Assembly (NCBI GenBank): GCA_017399945.1
Contig: JAFQAQ010000004.1
Coordinates: 263,022-302,216, forward strand
Direction: 5' to 3'
Origin: Clostridia bacterium
Lineage (GTDB): Bacteria > Bacillota > Clostridia > Christensenellales > Borkfalkiaceae
Length of the DNA stretch: 39,195 nt
Positions 1 to 7,108 of the stretch are shown here, piece after piece. The stretch's first letter is position 1. Each line of letters starts with the position of its first letter. The notes beneath the pieces are model-generated. The model saw nothing but the letters and a program-made list of their open reading frames with translations. It did not search any database and was not told the origin of the DNA. A program made the position numbers and the translations under genes.

Positions 1-450
1 TTGCCAATGGTAATCTTTTCAGAGGCAGTAACTTCTCTATTTACGCATGACGCTTCGGTTACTCAGTCGGCCGCTTACATTATCACCATGCTTACTCCTT
101 TCCACGTAATATCTAGTATTCATACTTGTTATATGTCGGCGCTTAGGGGTTATAAAAAGACCAGAACGTCAATGTTTATTGTCCTTGGTTCTTTCGTTGC
201 GTTTAGACAAATTTATCTGTTTATAGTAAGCAGAATTTTCGCCAAAAATCTTATTGCCGTGTTGCTTGCCTTCCCACTCGGTTGGGCGTTATCTGCAATA
301 CTGCACGCTATTTGTTGGTTTAATTGCCCTGTTCCAAAGGCAAAGCGAATACTCAAAAAACACCCCGAAGCATCTCACCTTACCCCCGAAGAGTTGGTTT
401 CTTGGAAAAAACAAGGGTATCCACCACTTGCCACCCAACAAGTTGCGTAA
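1..450 (+). CDS. MATE family efflux transporter, C-terminal fragment
   Basis: This is the last 149 residues of a membrane transporter; the start lies left of the window, so the first codon here is not the true start. Three hydrophobic stretches alternate with short basic loops, including one with the pattern SALRGYKKTRT. That pattern is typical of the C-terminal half of MATE (multidrug and toxic compound extrusion) Na+/H+ antiporters, where a small Ser-x-Leu-Arg-Gly loop precedes the last helices. The polar tail after the final helix (LKKHPEASHLTPEEL) is cytoplasmic. MATE proteins export cationic drugs and metabolites; the substrate cannot be told from this fragment. The gene converges on metA, and the two share a bidirectional terminator. 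The family assignment rests on a partial sequence and is fairly likely rather than certain. Confidence 0.7.
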   Translation: MPMVIFSEAVTSLFTHDASVTQSAAYIITMLTPFHVISSIHTCYMSALRGYKKTRTSMFIVLGSFVAFRQIYLFIVSRIFAKNLIAVLLAFPLGWALSAILHAICWFNCPVPKAKRILKKHPEASHLTPEELVSWKKQGYPPLATQQVA

Positions 451-463
451 AACAATTTAAAAC

Positions 464-501
464 AAAAAAACTCCGTACGCTCGTACGGAGTTTTCTTTTT
501 T
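464..501. terminator. Bidirectional intrinsic terminator between the MATE gene and metA
   Basis: A perfect inverted repeat at 471-490 (CTCCGTACG / CGTACGGAG) is flanked by seven A on the left and a T-rich run on the right. It can therefore end the plus-strand transporter transcript and the minus-strand metA transcript. Confidence 0.85.
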
Positions 502-508
502 TAGTTTT

Positions 509-1420
509 TTAGATATCTTCTATTTCGTATGGGGTTGCTTGGTAAACGTAGTGGTTGAGCCAGTTCATATATATAACGTTTGCAGTGGAAACCCAACTCA
601 TTTTAATTTCGCCAACCTTGTCGTTTACGTAATAGTTATAAGGAACTTCAATGTCAAGACCTTTGTTTTTATCACGTAAATATTCAAGTTCCAAAGTTTC
701 TCTATCGTATTCGGCGTGGCCTGTGATAAAAATAAATTTATCGTCTTTGCTACGAATAATGGCTGGACCTGCTTCTTTGCTAGTTGCAACTATAACCACG
801 TCCTTGCACTTTTTAAGGTCTTCTTCCCTAACTTCGCTATGGCGAGAGTGTGGAATATAAAACCTATCGTCCGTGCCTTTGAGTAGTTTATCGTATTTTA
901 CGAGTTTTTTGTGTTTAAATACACCGAAAAGTTTTTTCTCTAACGGATATTTTTCTATGCCGTAATAGTAGTATAACGCCGCCTGAGCGCCCCAACAAAT
1001 AAATATGGTGCTAGTAACGTTGGTTTTAGCAAACTCAAAAACCATTTCTAGTTCTTTCCAATACTTAACGTCCTTAAAATCAACGTTTTCCACGGGTGCG
1101 CCCGTGATTATCATTCCGTCGTATTTGTTGTTTTTAATTTCCGAAAAAGGTTTATAGAAACGTTGTAAATGCTCTATCGGGGTGTTTTTGCCAACGTAAC
1201 TTTCGGTTGATACTAAGGTTACGTTTACCTGCAAAGGAGAGTTAGAAAGCAATCTCATTATTTGCGTTTCGGTTACTTCTTTTGTTGGCATTAAGTTCAA
1301 AATAGCAATTTCCAACGGACGAATATCTTGCATTTGCGCTCTCGCCTCGTTCATAACGAAAATGTTTTCTGACTTTAATATTTTAGACGCCGGAATATCC
1401 TTTGGCACGATAATGGGCAT
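509..1420 (-). CDS. metA: Homoserine O-acetyltransferase (MetA family)
   Basis: It acylates homoserine, the first committed step of methionine synthesis, to make the substrate of MetY. The length of 303 aa is normal for MetA. The family's catalytic residues are all present: Cys142 in ICWGAQA, then His235 and Glu237 in TGHAE. Residue 111 is Glu (GAPVE). In MetA enzymes Glu at this place goes with acetyl-CoA and Gly with succinyl-CoA, so the product is probably O-acetylhomoserine despite the frequent succinyltransferase label. The ATG at 1420 has a strong AAGGAGGG site about 8 nt upstream. metY lies 34 nt upstream with no terminator between them. metA is the last gene of the operon that begins at the T-box near 9.5 kb and ends in the terminator at 464-501. 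Confidence 0.95.
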   Translation of the reverse strand: MPIIVPKDIPASKILKSENIFVMNEARAQMQDIRPLEIAILNLMPTKEVTETQIMRLLSNSPLQVNVTLVSTESYVGKNTPIEHLQRFYKPFSEIKNNKYDGMIITGAPVENVDFKDVKYWKELEMVFEFAKTNVTSTIFICWGAQAALYYYYGIEKYPLEKKLFGVFKHKKLVKYDKLLKGTDDRFYIPHSRHSEVREEDLKKCKDVVIVATSKEAGPAIIRSKDDKFIFITGHAEYDRETLELEYLRDKNKGLDIEVPYNYYVNDKVGEIKMSWVSTANVIYMNWLNHYVYQATPYEIEDI

Positions 1421-1454
1421 ACGCTTTCCCTCCTTTTTAAGATTTTTTATTTGT

Positions 1455-2735
1455 TTAGATTTTTTCTAATGCCTGAGCAAGGTCTTCAATTAAATCGTCT
1501 GCGTTTTCTATACCACAAGAATATCTAATTAAAGTTGGCGTAATGCCACCTTCCATTAGTTGTTGGTCGGTAAGTTGACGATGGGTTGCGTTTGCAGGGT
1601 GCAAACAACAAGTTCTTGCGTCGGCAACGTGCGTTTCAATTGCAGCTACTTTTAGGTTTTTCATAACGGTTTCTGCGTCTTTTCTATCACCTTTAACTGC
1701 AAATGCTAAAACGCCACAAGAACCGTTTGGAAGATATTTTTGACCTAACTCGTAATATTTATCCGTTTTAAGTCCACAGTATCTAACCCACTCGATTTTT
1801 GGGTGATTGTTCAAAAATTCTGCAACTTTAAGTCCGTTTTCGCAATGGCGTTTCATTCTTAAATGCAAACTTTCCAAGCCAAGATTTACGTAATATGCGT
1901 TTTGTGGAGATTGAATTGAACCAAAATCACGCATGAGTTGTGCAGTACACTTGGTAATAAACGCGCCTTCTAAACCAAACCTTTCGGTATAAGTTACCCC
2001 GTGGTAACTATCGTCGGGCGTGGTGAGTCCTGGGAATTTGTCTGCGTATTTATTCCAATCGAATTTACCAGAGTCGATAATTGCACCACCTACTCCCGAG
2101 CCGTGTCCGTCGATATATTTGGTGGTTGAGTGGGTTACTATATCAGCACCCCACTCTATTGGTCTACAATTTATGGGAGTTGCAAAAGTGTTGTCTATAA
2201 TAAACGGAACGCCGTGTTTATGGGCAACTTTTGCAAATAGTTCAATATCCAAAACCGAACAAGCTGGGTTTGCGATAGTTTCTCCGAACAAGGCTTTGGT
2301 GTTGGGTTTAAACGCCTTGTCTAGTTCTTCTTCGGTTGAATCAGGGCTAACAAACGTAAAGTCAATACCCATTTTACGCATGGTTACGTTAAACAAGTTA
2401 AACGTTCCACCGTAAATTGCCGCAGAACATACTACGTGGTCGCCTTGGTTTGCGATATTAAAAATAGCAAAAAAGTTCGCCGCTTGACCGGAAGAAGTTA
2501 ACATACCTGCCGTGCCACCTTCTAACTGAGTTAGCCTTGCGGCAACTAGGTCGTTAGTGGGGTTTTGAAGTCTTGTGTAAAAATATCCACTTGCTTCTAG
2601 GTCGAAAAGTTTGCCCATATCTTCGCTTGTGTCGTATTTAAATGTAGTGCTTTGATATATAGGAATTTGTCTTGGTTCGCCGTTCTTTGGGGTGTAACCA
2701 CCTTGAACGCAAATTGTTTCTATTCTCTTTTTCAT
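1455..2735 (-). CDS. metY: O-acetylhomoserine sulfhydrylase (aminocarboxypropyltransferase)
   Basis: PLP enzyme of the Cys/Met metabolism family. It replaces the acetyl group of O-acetylhomoserine with sulfide (or methanethiol) to give homocysteine (or methionine). At 426 aa it has the length of the MetY branch rather than the shorter MetB/MetC enzymes. The start MKKRIETICVQGGYTP is typical of MetY, the PLP lysine is Lys206 in HSTTKYIDG, and Asp181 in DNTFATP would bind the pyridine nitrogen. The ATG has an AAGGAGGG site. It sits between vorC (26 nt upstream) and metA. Together MetA and MetY make direct sulfhydrylation from homoserine. Co-transcription with branched-chain genes is unusual. 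Confidence 0.95.
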   Translation of the reverse strand: MKKRIETICVQGGYTPKNGEPRQIPIYQSTTFKYDTSEDMGKLFDLEASGYFYTRLQNPTNDLVAARLTQLEGGTAGMLTSSGQAANFFAIFNIANQGDHVVCSAAIYGGTFNLFNVTMRKMGIDFTFVSPDSTEEELDKAFKPNTKALFGETIANPACSVLDIELFAKVAHKHGVPFIIDNTFATPINCRPIEWGADIVTHSTTKYIDGHGSGVGGAIIDSGKFDWNKYADKFPGLTTPDDSYHGVTYTERFGLEGAFITKCTAQLMRDFGSIQSPQNAYYVNLGLESLHLRMKRHCENGLKVAEFLNNHPKIEWVRYCGLKTDKYYELGQKYLPNGSCGVLAFAVKGDRKDAETVMKNLKVAAIETHVADARTCCLHPANATHRQLTDQQLMEGGITPTLIRYSCGIENADDLIEDLAQALEKI

Positions 2736-2761
2736 TTTGTTCCCTCCTTGCAGGGATTAAA

Positions 2762-3292
2762 TTAATAATTATAACCTGCGTTTAACGCTTTTATGTTGGC
2801 ATCAAGCATATCTTGGTGACGAGCTGAAACAACCTTTTTCATCGCTTCGCAAGCGCTTTCAATAGTAACTATGCCCGTTTCCTTTATCATTTTACCAACG
2901 ATAATCATGTTTGCAAGACTTGGAATACCAAGTTCGTTTGCCATGCTGGTTGCAGGGATATAAAAGGCGTCTACGTCCGTTCTTTCAACCTTTCTTGCAA
3001 TAAGCGTGCTATCAACGAAAATTTTACCGCCCTTTACAACGTCTTTTTCGTATTTATCCAAGGACGGAAGGTTCATAACGATAAGCACGTCCGGATTAGA
3101 AACGATTGGAGAGCCAACCGGTTCATCACTTAAAATAACGCTACAATTAGCCGTACCACCACGCATTTCAGGACCGTAAGAAGGAAGCCAACTTACTTGT
3201 TTGTTTTCTACTAAGCCTTCGTATGCAAGGCATTTACCTGCAAAAAGTACGCCTTGTCCACCAAAACCTGCTATTAGAATCTGTGTAGTCAT
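2762..3292 (-). CDS. vorC: 2-oxoacid:ferredoxin oxidoreductase gamma subunit (VorC/KorC type)
   Basis: Gamma subunit of the four-part ketoacid:ferredoxin oxidoreductase encoded here with vorA, vorB and the ferredoxin subunit. The 176 aa match the family (about 180). The N-terminal [15 protein letters not shown] motif is the hallmark of this subunit, and [11 protein letters not shown] follows near residue 40. The complex interconverts a 2-oxoacid plus CoA with acyl-CoA, CO2 and reduced ferredoxin in the cytoplasm. It begins 3 nt after vorA. The vor naming (2-oxoisovalerate) rests on the VorB similarity and on the neighbouring ilvE; other 2-oxoacids such as 2-oxoglutarate or indolepyruvate remain possible. 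Confidence 0.9.
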   Translation of the reverse strand: MTTQILIAGFGGQGVLFAGKCLAYEGLVENKQVSWLPSYGPEMRGGTANCSVILSDEPVGSPIVSNPDVLIVMNLPSLDKYEKDVVKGGKIFVDSTLIARKVERTDVDAFYIPATSMANELGIPSLANMIIVGKMIKETGIVTIESACEAMKKVVSARHQDMLDANIKALNAGYNY

Positions 3293-3295
3293 AGT

Positions 3296-4048
3296 CTATT
3301 CCCCCTTACCTTCGGCATCTTTATCTTTATATACGCCCAAGGGATAATAAGGTATCATCTTTTCGTCTACCCATTGAAGTGCCTTTTCGGGAGTTAAACC
3401 CCAGTTAGTCGGGCAAGTTGACACTACTTCAATTAGCGAAAAACCTTTGCCTTCTACTTGGTTTTTGAAGGCTTTTAGTATTGCTTTTTTAGCGTTTTTA
3501 ACGTTTTTAACGTTGTTTACCGCTACCCTTTCGATATATTGTGGTGCGTCTAACTGAGAAAGCATTTCGCTTACTTTGATTGGATAGCCGGCAGTCTTTA
3601 CGTCTCTGCCGTATGGAGAAGTTTGGGTAACTTGTCCCGGCAAAGAAGTTGGCGCCATTTGACCGCCCGTCATACCGTAAATTGCGTTGTTTACGAATAT
3701 TATAGTGATGTTTTCGTTACGAGTTGCCGCGTGTACGGTTTCTGCCATACCAATGGACGCCAAGTCGCCGTCGCCTTGATAGGTAAAGATAATATTTTCG
3801 GGCATGCAACGCTTTAAACCGGTTGCAACGGCAGGTGCTCTACCGTGCGCCGCTTCTACCATATCTACTGCAAAATAGTTATAAGCCATAACCGAACATC
3901 CAACGGGCGCTACGCCTATGGTTTTACCTTGAATTCCAAGTTCGTCGATTGCCTCGGCAACCAAACGATGTATTATGCCGTGCGTACAGCCTGGGCAATA
4001 GTGTAAAGGTGCGTCCGTTAAGGACTGTGGTTTAGAAAATACTTTCAT
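3296..4048 (-). CDS. vorA: 2-oxoacid:ferredoxin oxidoreductase beta subunit, TPP-binding
   Basis: Catalytic subunit that binds thiamine diphosphate. The TPP/Mg motif is visible as GDGDLASIG followed about 25 residues later by the paired Asn in FVNNAIYGMTGGQ. Near the N-terminus CPGCTHG is the conserved segment of the KorB/VorA family. The length (250 aa) is normal. Its ATG overlaps the end of vorB at 4048, so the two are translationally coupled, as expected for subunits made in equal amounts. The C-terminal LIEVVSTCPTNWG is also conserved in this subunit. The exact 2-oxoacid cannot be read from the sequence. Confidence 0.92.
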   Translation of the reverse strand: MKVFSKPQSLTDAPLHYCPGCTHGIIHRLVAEAIDELGIQGKTIGVAPVGCSVMAYNYFAVDMVEAAHGRAPAVATGLKRCMPENIIFTYQGDGDLASIGMAETVHAATRNENITIIFVNNAIYGMTGGQMAPTSLPGQVTQTSPYGRDVKTAGYPIKVSEMLSQLDAPQYIERVAVNNVKNVKNAKKAILKAFKNQVEGKGFSLIEVVSTCPTNWGLTPEKALQWVDEKMIPYYPLGVYKDKDAEGKGE

Positions 4049-5109
4049 TATTTCACCTCACTTAACATTTTTTTAATGCTTTCAAGCACTTGTTCTGGGG
4101 AAGGTATCATACCACCCGTACGATTGCATAGCGCAACGGGACGTTTGCATTCGGTTGCAAGACGAACGTCTTCTATCATTTGTCCCATAGAAAGTTCAAC
4201 CGAAATAAAGCCTTTTGCGTGCTCAGCAGCCTTCTTTAAGGGTTCAACGGGGAAAGGCCATAAAGTTATAGGTCTTATTAAACCTACCTTTAAGCCTTGT
4301 TTTCTTGCTTCGTTAACGGCGTTTTTGCTTATTCTTGAAGCGATACCAAAGGCAACCAACACAACGTCTGCATCGTCTACCATATATTCTTCGTATAAGC
4401 ATTCTTCCTTTTCGATTAGCGCGTATTTTTCAAAACGCTCGAAATTAGTTCTTTCTAGTTCTTCTGGGTTTAGATAAAGAGAGTTTATGATATTATGTTC
4501 TCTTTTCATTTGCGTTCCGCGAACTGCCCAAGATTTATCGTATTCTTTAATCTCTGCATCTGGAAGTTCAACGGGTTCCATCATTTGTCCCATAGTTCCG
4601 TCTGCAAGAAGCATTACGGGTAATCTATATTTATCGGCTACGTCGAACGCTTTGATGGTATAGTCCGCCATTTCTTGAACGGAAGCAGGTGCGTATACCA
4701 CTAGTTTATAGTCACCGTGTCCACCACCCTTAGTTGCTTGGAAATAGTCCGATTGAGAAGGTTGTATACCACCTAGTCCCGGACCACCACGTTGTACGTT
4801 TACGATAAGCGCGGGAAGGTCTGCGCCTGCGATATAAGATATACCTTCTTGTTTTAAAGATACCCCTGGGCTACTTGACGAAGTCATTACTCTGTAACCT
4901 GCGCCTGCAACGCCGTATACCATATTGATTGCCGAAACTTCCGATTCTGCTTGAAGGAAAGTTCCACCAATTTTGGGCATGCGTTTTGCCATATACGCAG
5001 CGATTTCAGTTTGGGGGGTAATAGGATAACCGAAATAGAAACGGCAACCTGCTTTGATAGCTGCTTCTGCTATTGCTTCGTTACCTTTCATCAATACTTT
5101 TTCACTCAT
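4048..5109 (-). CDS. vorB: 3-methyl-2-oxobutanoate:ferredoxin oxidoreductase subunit VorB
   Basis: Alpha subunit (353 aa) holding the pyrimidine-binding half of the TPP site. It starts MSEKVLMKGNEAIAEAA and continues GCRFYFGYPITPQTE, a pattern I recognise from VorB proteins annotated as acting on 2-oxoisovalerate, the ketoacid of valine. SSSPGVSLKQEG and VQRGGPGLGG are further conserved alpha-subunit segments. It follows the small ferredoxin subunit by 10 nt. In anaerobes the reaction is reversible: it can degrade branched-chain ketoacids to acyl-CoA or fix CO2 onto branched acyl-CoA. The presence of an acyl-CoA synthetase and ilvE in the same operon favours the second direction (inference). 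Confidence 0.92.
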   Translation of the reverse strand: MSEKVLMKGNEAIAEAAIKAGCRFYFGYPITPQTEIAAYMAKRMPKIGGTFLQAESEVSAINMVYGVAGAGYRVMTSSSSPGVSLKQEGISYIAGADLPALIVNVQRGGPGLGGIQPSQSDYFQATKGGGHGDYKLVVYAPASVQEMADYTIKAFDVADKYRLPVMLLADGTMGQMMEPVELPDAEIKEYDKSWAVRGTQMKREHNIINSLYLNPEELERTNFERFEKYALIEKEECLYEEYMVDDADVVLVAFGIASRISKNAVNEARKQGLKVGLIRPITLWPFPVEPLKKAAEHAKGFISVELSMGQMIEDVRLATECKRPVALCNRTGGMIPSPEQVLESIKKMLSEVK

Positions 5110-5119
5110 ATTGCACCTC

Positions 5120-5326
5120 TTACTTTTCCACCGTAATTACGCAGTCTGGGCACATAGTTGCGCAAAACGCACAACCTATGCACGCTTGTTGGTCGGTAAT
5201 TTCCGCGGGGGAATGTCCTTTTGCGTTAATTTTGTCTTTTGCAAGCTGAATAATGTGTTTGGGGCATGCGGACACGCATAGCGAACAACCCTTGCACAAA
5301 TCAGTGTTAAACGTTACTTTTGCCAT
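5120..5326 (-). CDS. Ferredoxin-type 2x[4Fe-4S] delta subunit of the ketoacid oxidoreductase
   Basis: A 68-aa protein with two complete cluster motifs, CKGCSLCVSACP and CIGCAFCATMCP, the usual delta subunit of VOR/KOR complexes that moves electrons between TPP and external ferredoxin. It starts 1 nt after the stop of the P-loop gene and is followed by vorB, so it is read as part of the complex and not as a free ferredoxin. The MAKVTFNTDLCKGC start is typical. Confidence 0.93.
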   Translation of the reverse strand: MAKVTFNTDLCKGCSLCVSACPKHIIQLAKDKINAKGHSPAEITDQQACIGCAFCATMCPDCVITVEK

Positions 5327-5327
5327 T

Positions 5328-6005
5328 TTAATTCTCCTTTACGTCGAAGTATTTTTCCTGTAAGGTTATTTGCATTAGATTGGGTACTTTTAATTGGTTT
5401 GCAACTTGCTCTGTACAAGTCGTGTAAATAATTGGAAGTCCCGTCTTGTTTGAAAGTTCTTCTGCTATTTTCAAGGTGTTTTCCACCGTTTTAGCAGTAG
5501 TATCTTTGCCGAGATTAGAGTTGTTTATAATTGCCGTAAATTTTATTCCACAGGCAAGTTCAATCTCTTTCATAACTTCTATCGCTTGGTCTGCCGTGCG
5601 TGTTAACGGACGGTAGAAGTTTGCAACGAATATCATCTCGTAATCGTTTTCTTGTAAAATATAGGGGGTATATCTACCCAAAGCATAAGCTCCTCTATCG
5701 TCGCCACCGATATCCATTATTGCGTATGCGTCCTTGTTTTGTACCAAACCGTAAATCTCTTGCGGGAGCGCGGGAAGGTCCACGTTAGTGTTTGCAAACG
5801 CCGGCGAAATTAGGTCTATACCAAGCTTTTCAAGGTCTTTTATGCTGTCTTTCGTTCTAAAATAAGGGTTTACGGTATCTAGGTCGGCAATTTTTACCTT
5901 TTTGCCGGTAGATTTTAATAATTTTGCATAGTTTACTGCAATATTGGTTTTTCCACTGCCGTAATGCCCAGCAAACAAGGTTACCCTTTTGAAAGGATTA
6001 GCCAT
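5328..6005 (-). CDS. MinD/ParA-like P-loop ATPase associated with the ketoacid oxidoreductase
   Basis: A 225-aa nucleotide-binding protein with the Walker A motif GHYGSGKTN near residue 14 and the SIMIBI-class pattern KVKIADLDTVNPYFR. MDIGGDDRGA near residue 97 takes the Walker B place. Proteins of this type are frequently encoded beside 2-oxoacid:ferredoxin oxidoreductase genes, but their role is not established; complex assembly or iron-sulfur loading is a guess. Its ATG lies inside the end of ilvE (8-nt overlap) and its stop is next to the ferredoxin start, so it is firmly embedded in the operon. Confidence 0.85.
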   Translation of the reverse strand: MANPFKRVTLFAGHYGSGKTNIAVNYAKLLKSTGKKVKIADLDTVNPYFRTKDSIKDLEKLGIDLISPAFANTNVDLPALPQEIYGLVQNKDAYAIMDIGGDDRGAYALGRYTPYILQENDYEMIFVANFYRPLTRTADQAIEVMKEIELACGIKFTAIINNSNLGKDTTAKTVENTLKIAEELSNKTGLPIIYTTCTEQVANQLKVPNLMQITLQEKYFDVKEN

Positions 6006-7077
6006 TGCAGATTACCTTGCTCCAACCCTTTTCTTCTTTAACGATACCCCATTGAATACCCGTTAGGTTATCGTAAAGTTTTTGGGATAGTTCGCCGATT
6101 TGACCACCGGACACGATATAGTCTTTATCTTGATAGGTAAGTTGACCGATAGGCGAAACTACTGCCGCAGTTCCCGTGCCCCACGCTTCTTCTAAGTCGC
6201 CGTTTTTAGCCGCTTCAAATAGTTCGTCAACTGAAAGCAAGCGTTCTTCAACTTCGTATCCCCAGTCTTTTAGTAGTTCTAGACAAGATTTTCTAGTAAT
6301 ACCTGGTAAAATTGAACCGGTGAGTTTTGGCGTTACGATTTTGCCTTTTATCTTAAACATAACGTTCATAGCGCCAACTTCTTCAATATATTTTCTTTCA
6401 ACGCCGTCAAGCCAAAGCACTTGTGAAAAGCCTTTCTTTTCAGCCCTTTCGCCTGCCCTTAAACTTGCCGCGTAGTTACCACCGCATTTTGCGTAGCCCG
6501 TGCCACCGCGAACTGCCCTTACGTCTTCCGATTCAATGGTGATTTTTACGGGTTTTAAGCCTTCTTTATAGTAAGCGCCAACGGGCGAGCATATGATTGC
6601 GAATACCGCGTGGTCAACTGCGTGTACGCCCAAAAATTCGTCGTTACCGTACATAAAAGGACGGATATAAAGAGAAGTGCCTTGGTTGTGGGGAACCCAA
6701 TCTTTTTCAAGTTCAACCAAAATTTTAATTGCGTCTAGGCAACCTTCTTCGTCGATTTCAGGTAAGCATAAACGTTCTGCGCTAGCGTTAAGTCTTTTAA
6801 CGTTTTCTTCAGCACGGAATAATCTTATAGTTCCGTCCACTGCTCTATACGCTTTAAGTCCTTCAAAGATTTCTGCGCCGTAATGGAAAACGGTAGACGC
6901 AGGGTGGGTGGGAATAGGTCCTAGTGGAACTATTCTTCCGTTATGCCAACCGTTTTGTTTGTCGTATTCCATTAAAAACATATGGTCGGTAAAAATTTTG
7001 CCAAAACCCAACGCGCTTTCGTCGGTAGGTTTTTGTTTGGGGGTTAACGTTTTAGTAATAGAGATTTGATATTTCAT
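5998..7077 (-). CDS. ilvE: Branched-chain amino acid aminotransferase
   Basis: PLP aminotransferase of fold type IV that interconverts Val, Leu and Ile with their 2-oxoacids using glutamate. The start I choose is the ATG at 7077 (MKYQISITKTL), preceded by AAGGAAGG. An upstream TTG at 7101 would add eight residues that contain that ribosome site. About 359 aa is the length of the IlvE type II group. Conserved pieces: FEGLKAYRAVDG, IRPFMYGND, LWLDGVERKYIEEVGAMN (the family's conserved EVGxxN) and the PLP-phosphate region GSILPGITRKS; AWGTGTAAVVSPIG near the end is also typical. In this operon it supplies the last step from ketoacids made by the Vor complex. Confidence 0.95.
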   Translation of the reverse strand: MKYQISITKTLTPKQKPTDESALGFGKIFTDHMFLMEYDKQNGWHNGRIVPLGPIPTHPASTVFHYGAEIFEGLKAYRAVDGTIRLFRAEENVKRLNASAERLCLPEIDEEGCLDAIKILVELEKDWVPHNQGTSLYIRPFMYGNDEFLGVHAVDHAVFAIICSPVGAYYKEGLKPVKITIESEDVRAVRGGTGYAKCGGNYAASLRAGERAEKKGFSQVLWLDGVERKYIEEVGAMNVMFKIKGKIVTPKLTGSILPGITRKSCLELLKDWGYEVEERLLSVDELFEAAKNGDLEEAWGTGTAAVVSPIGQLTYQDKDYIVSGGQIGELSQKLYDNLTGIQWGIVKEEKGWSKVICNG

Positions 7078-7108
7078 TTTATTGCCTTCCTTATTATGCA
7101 AAATGCAA

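Noticed and set aside
2736-2761. SAM riboswitch or terminator before metY
   Set aside because: Only 26 nt are available, with no such structure.
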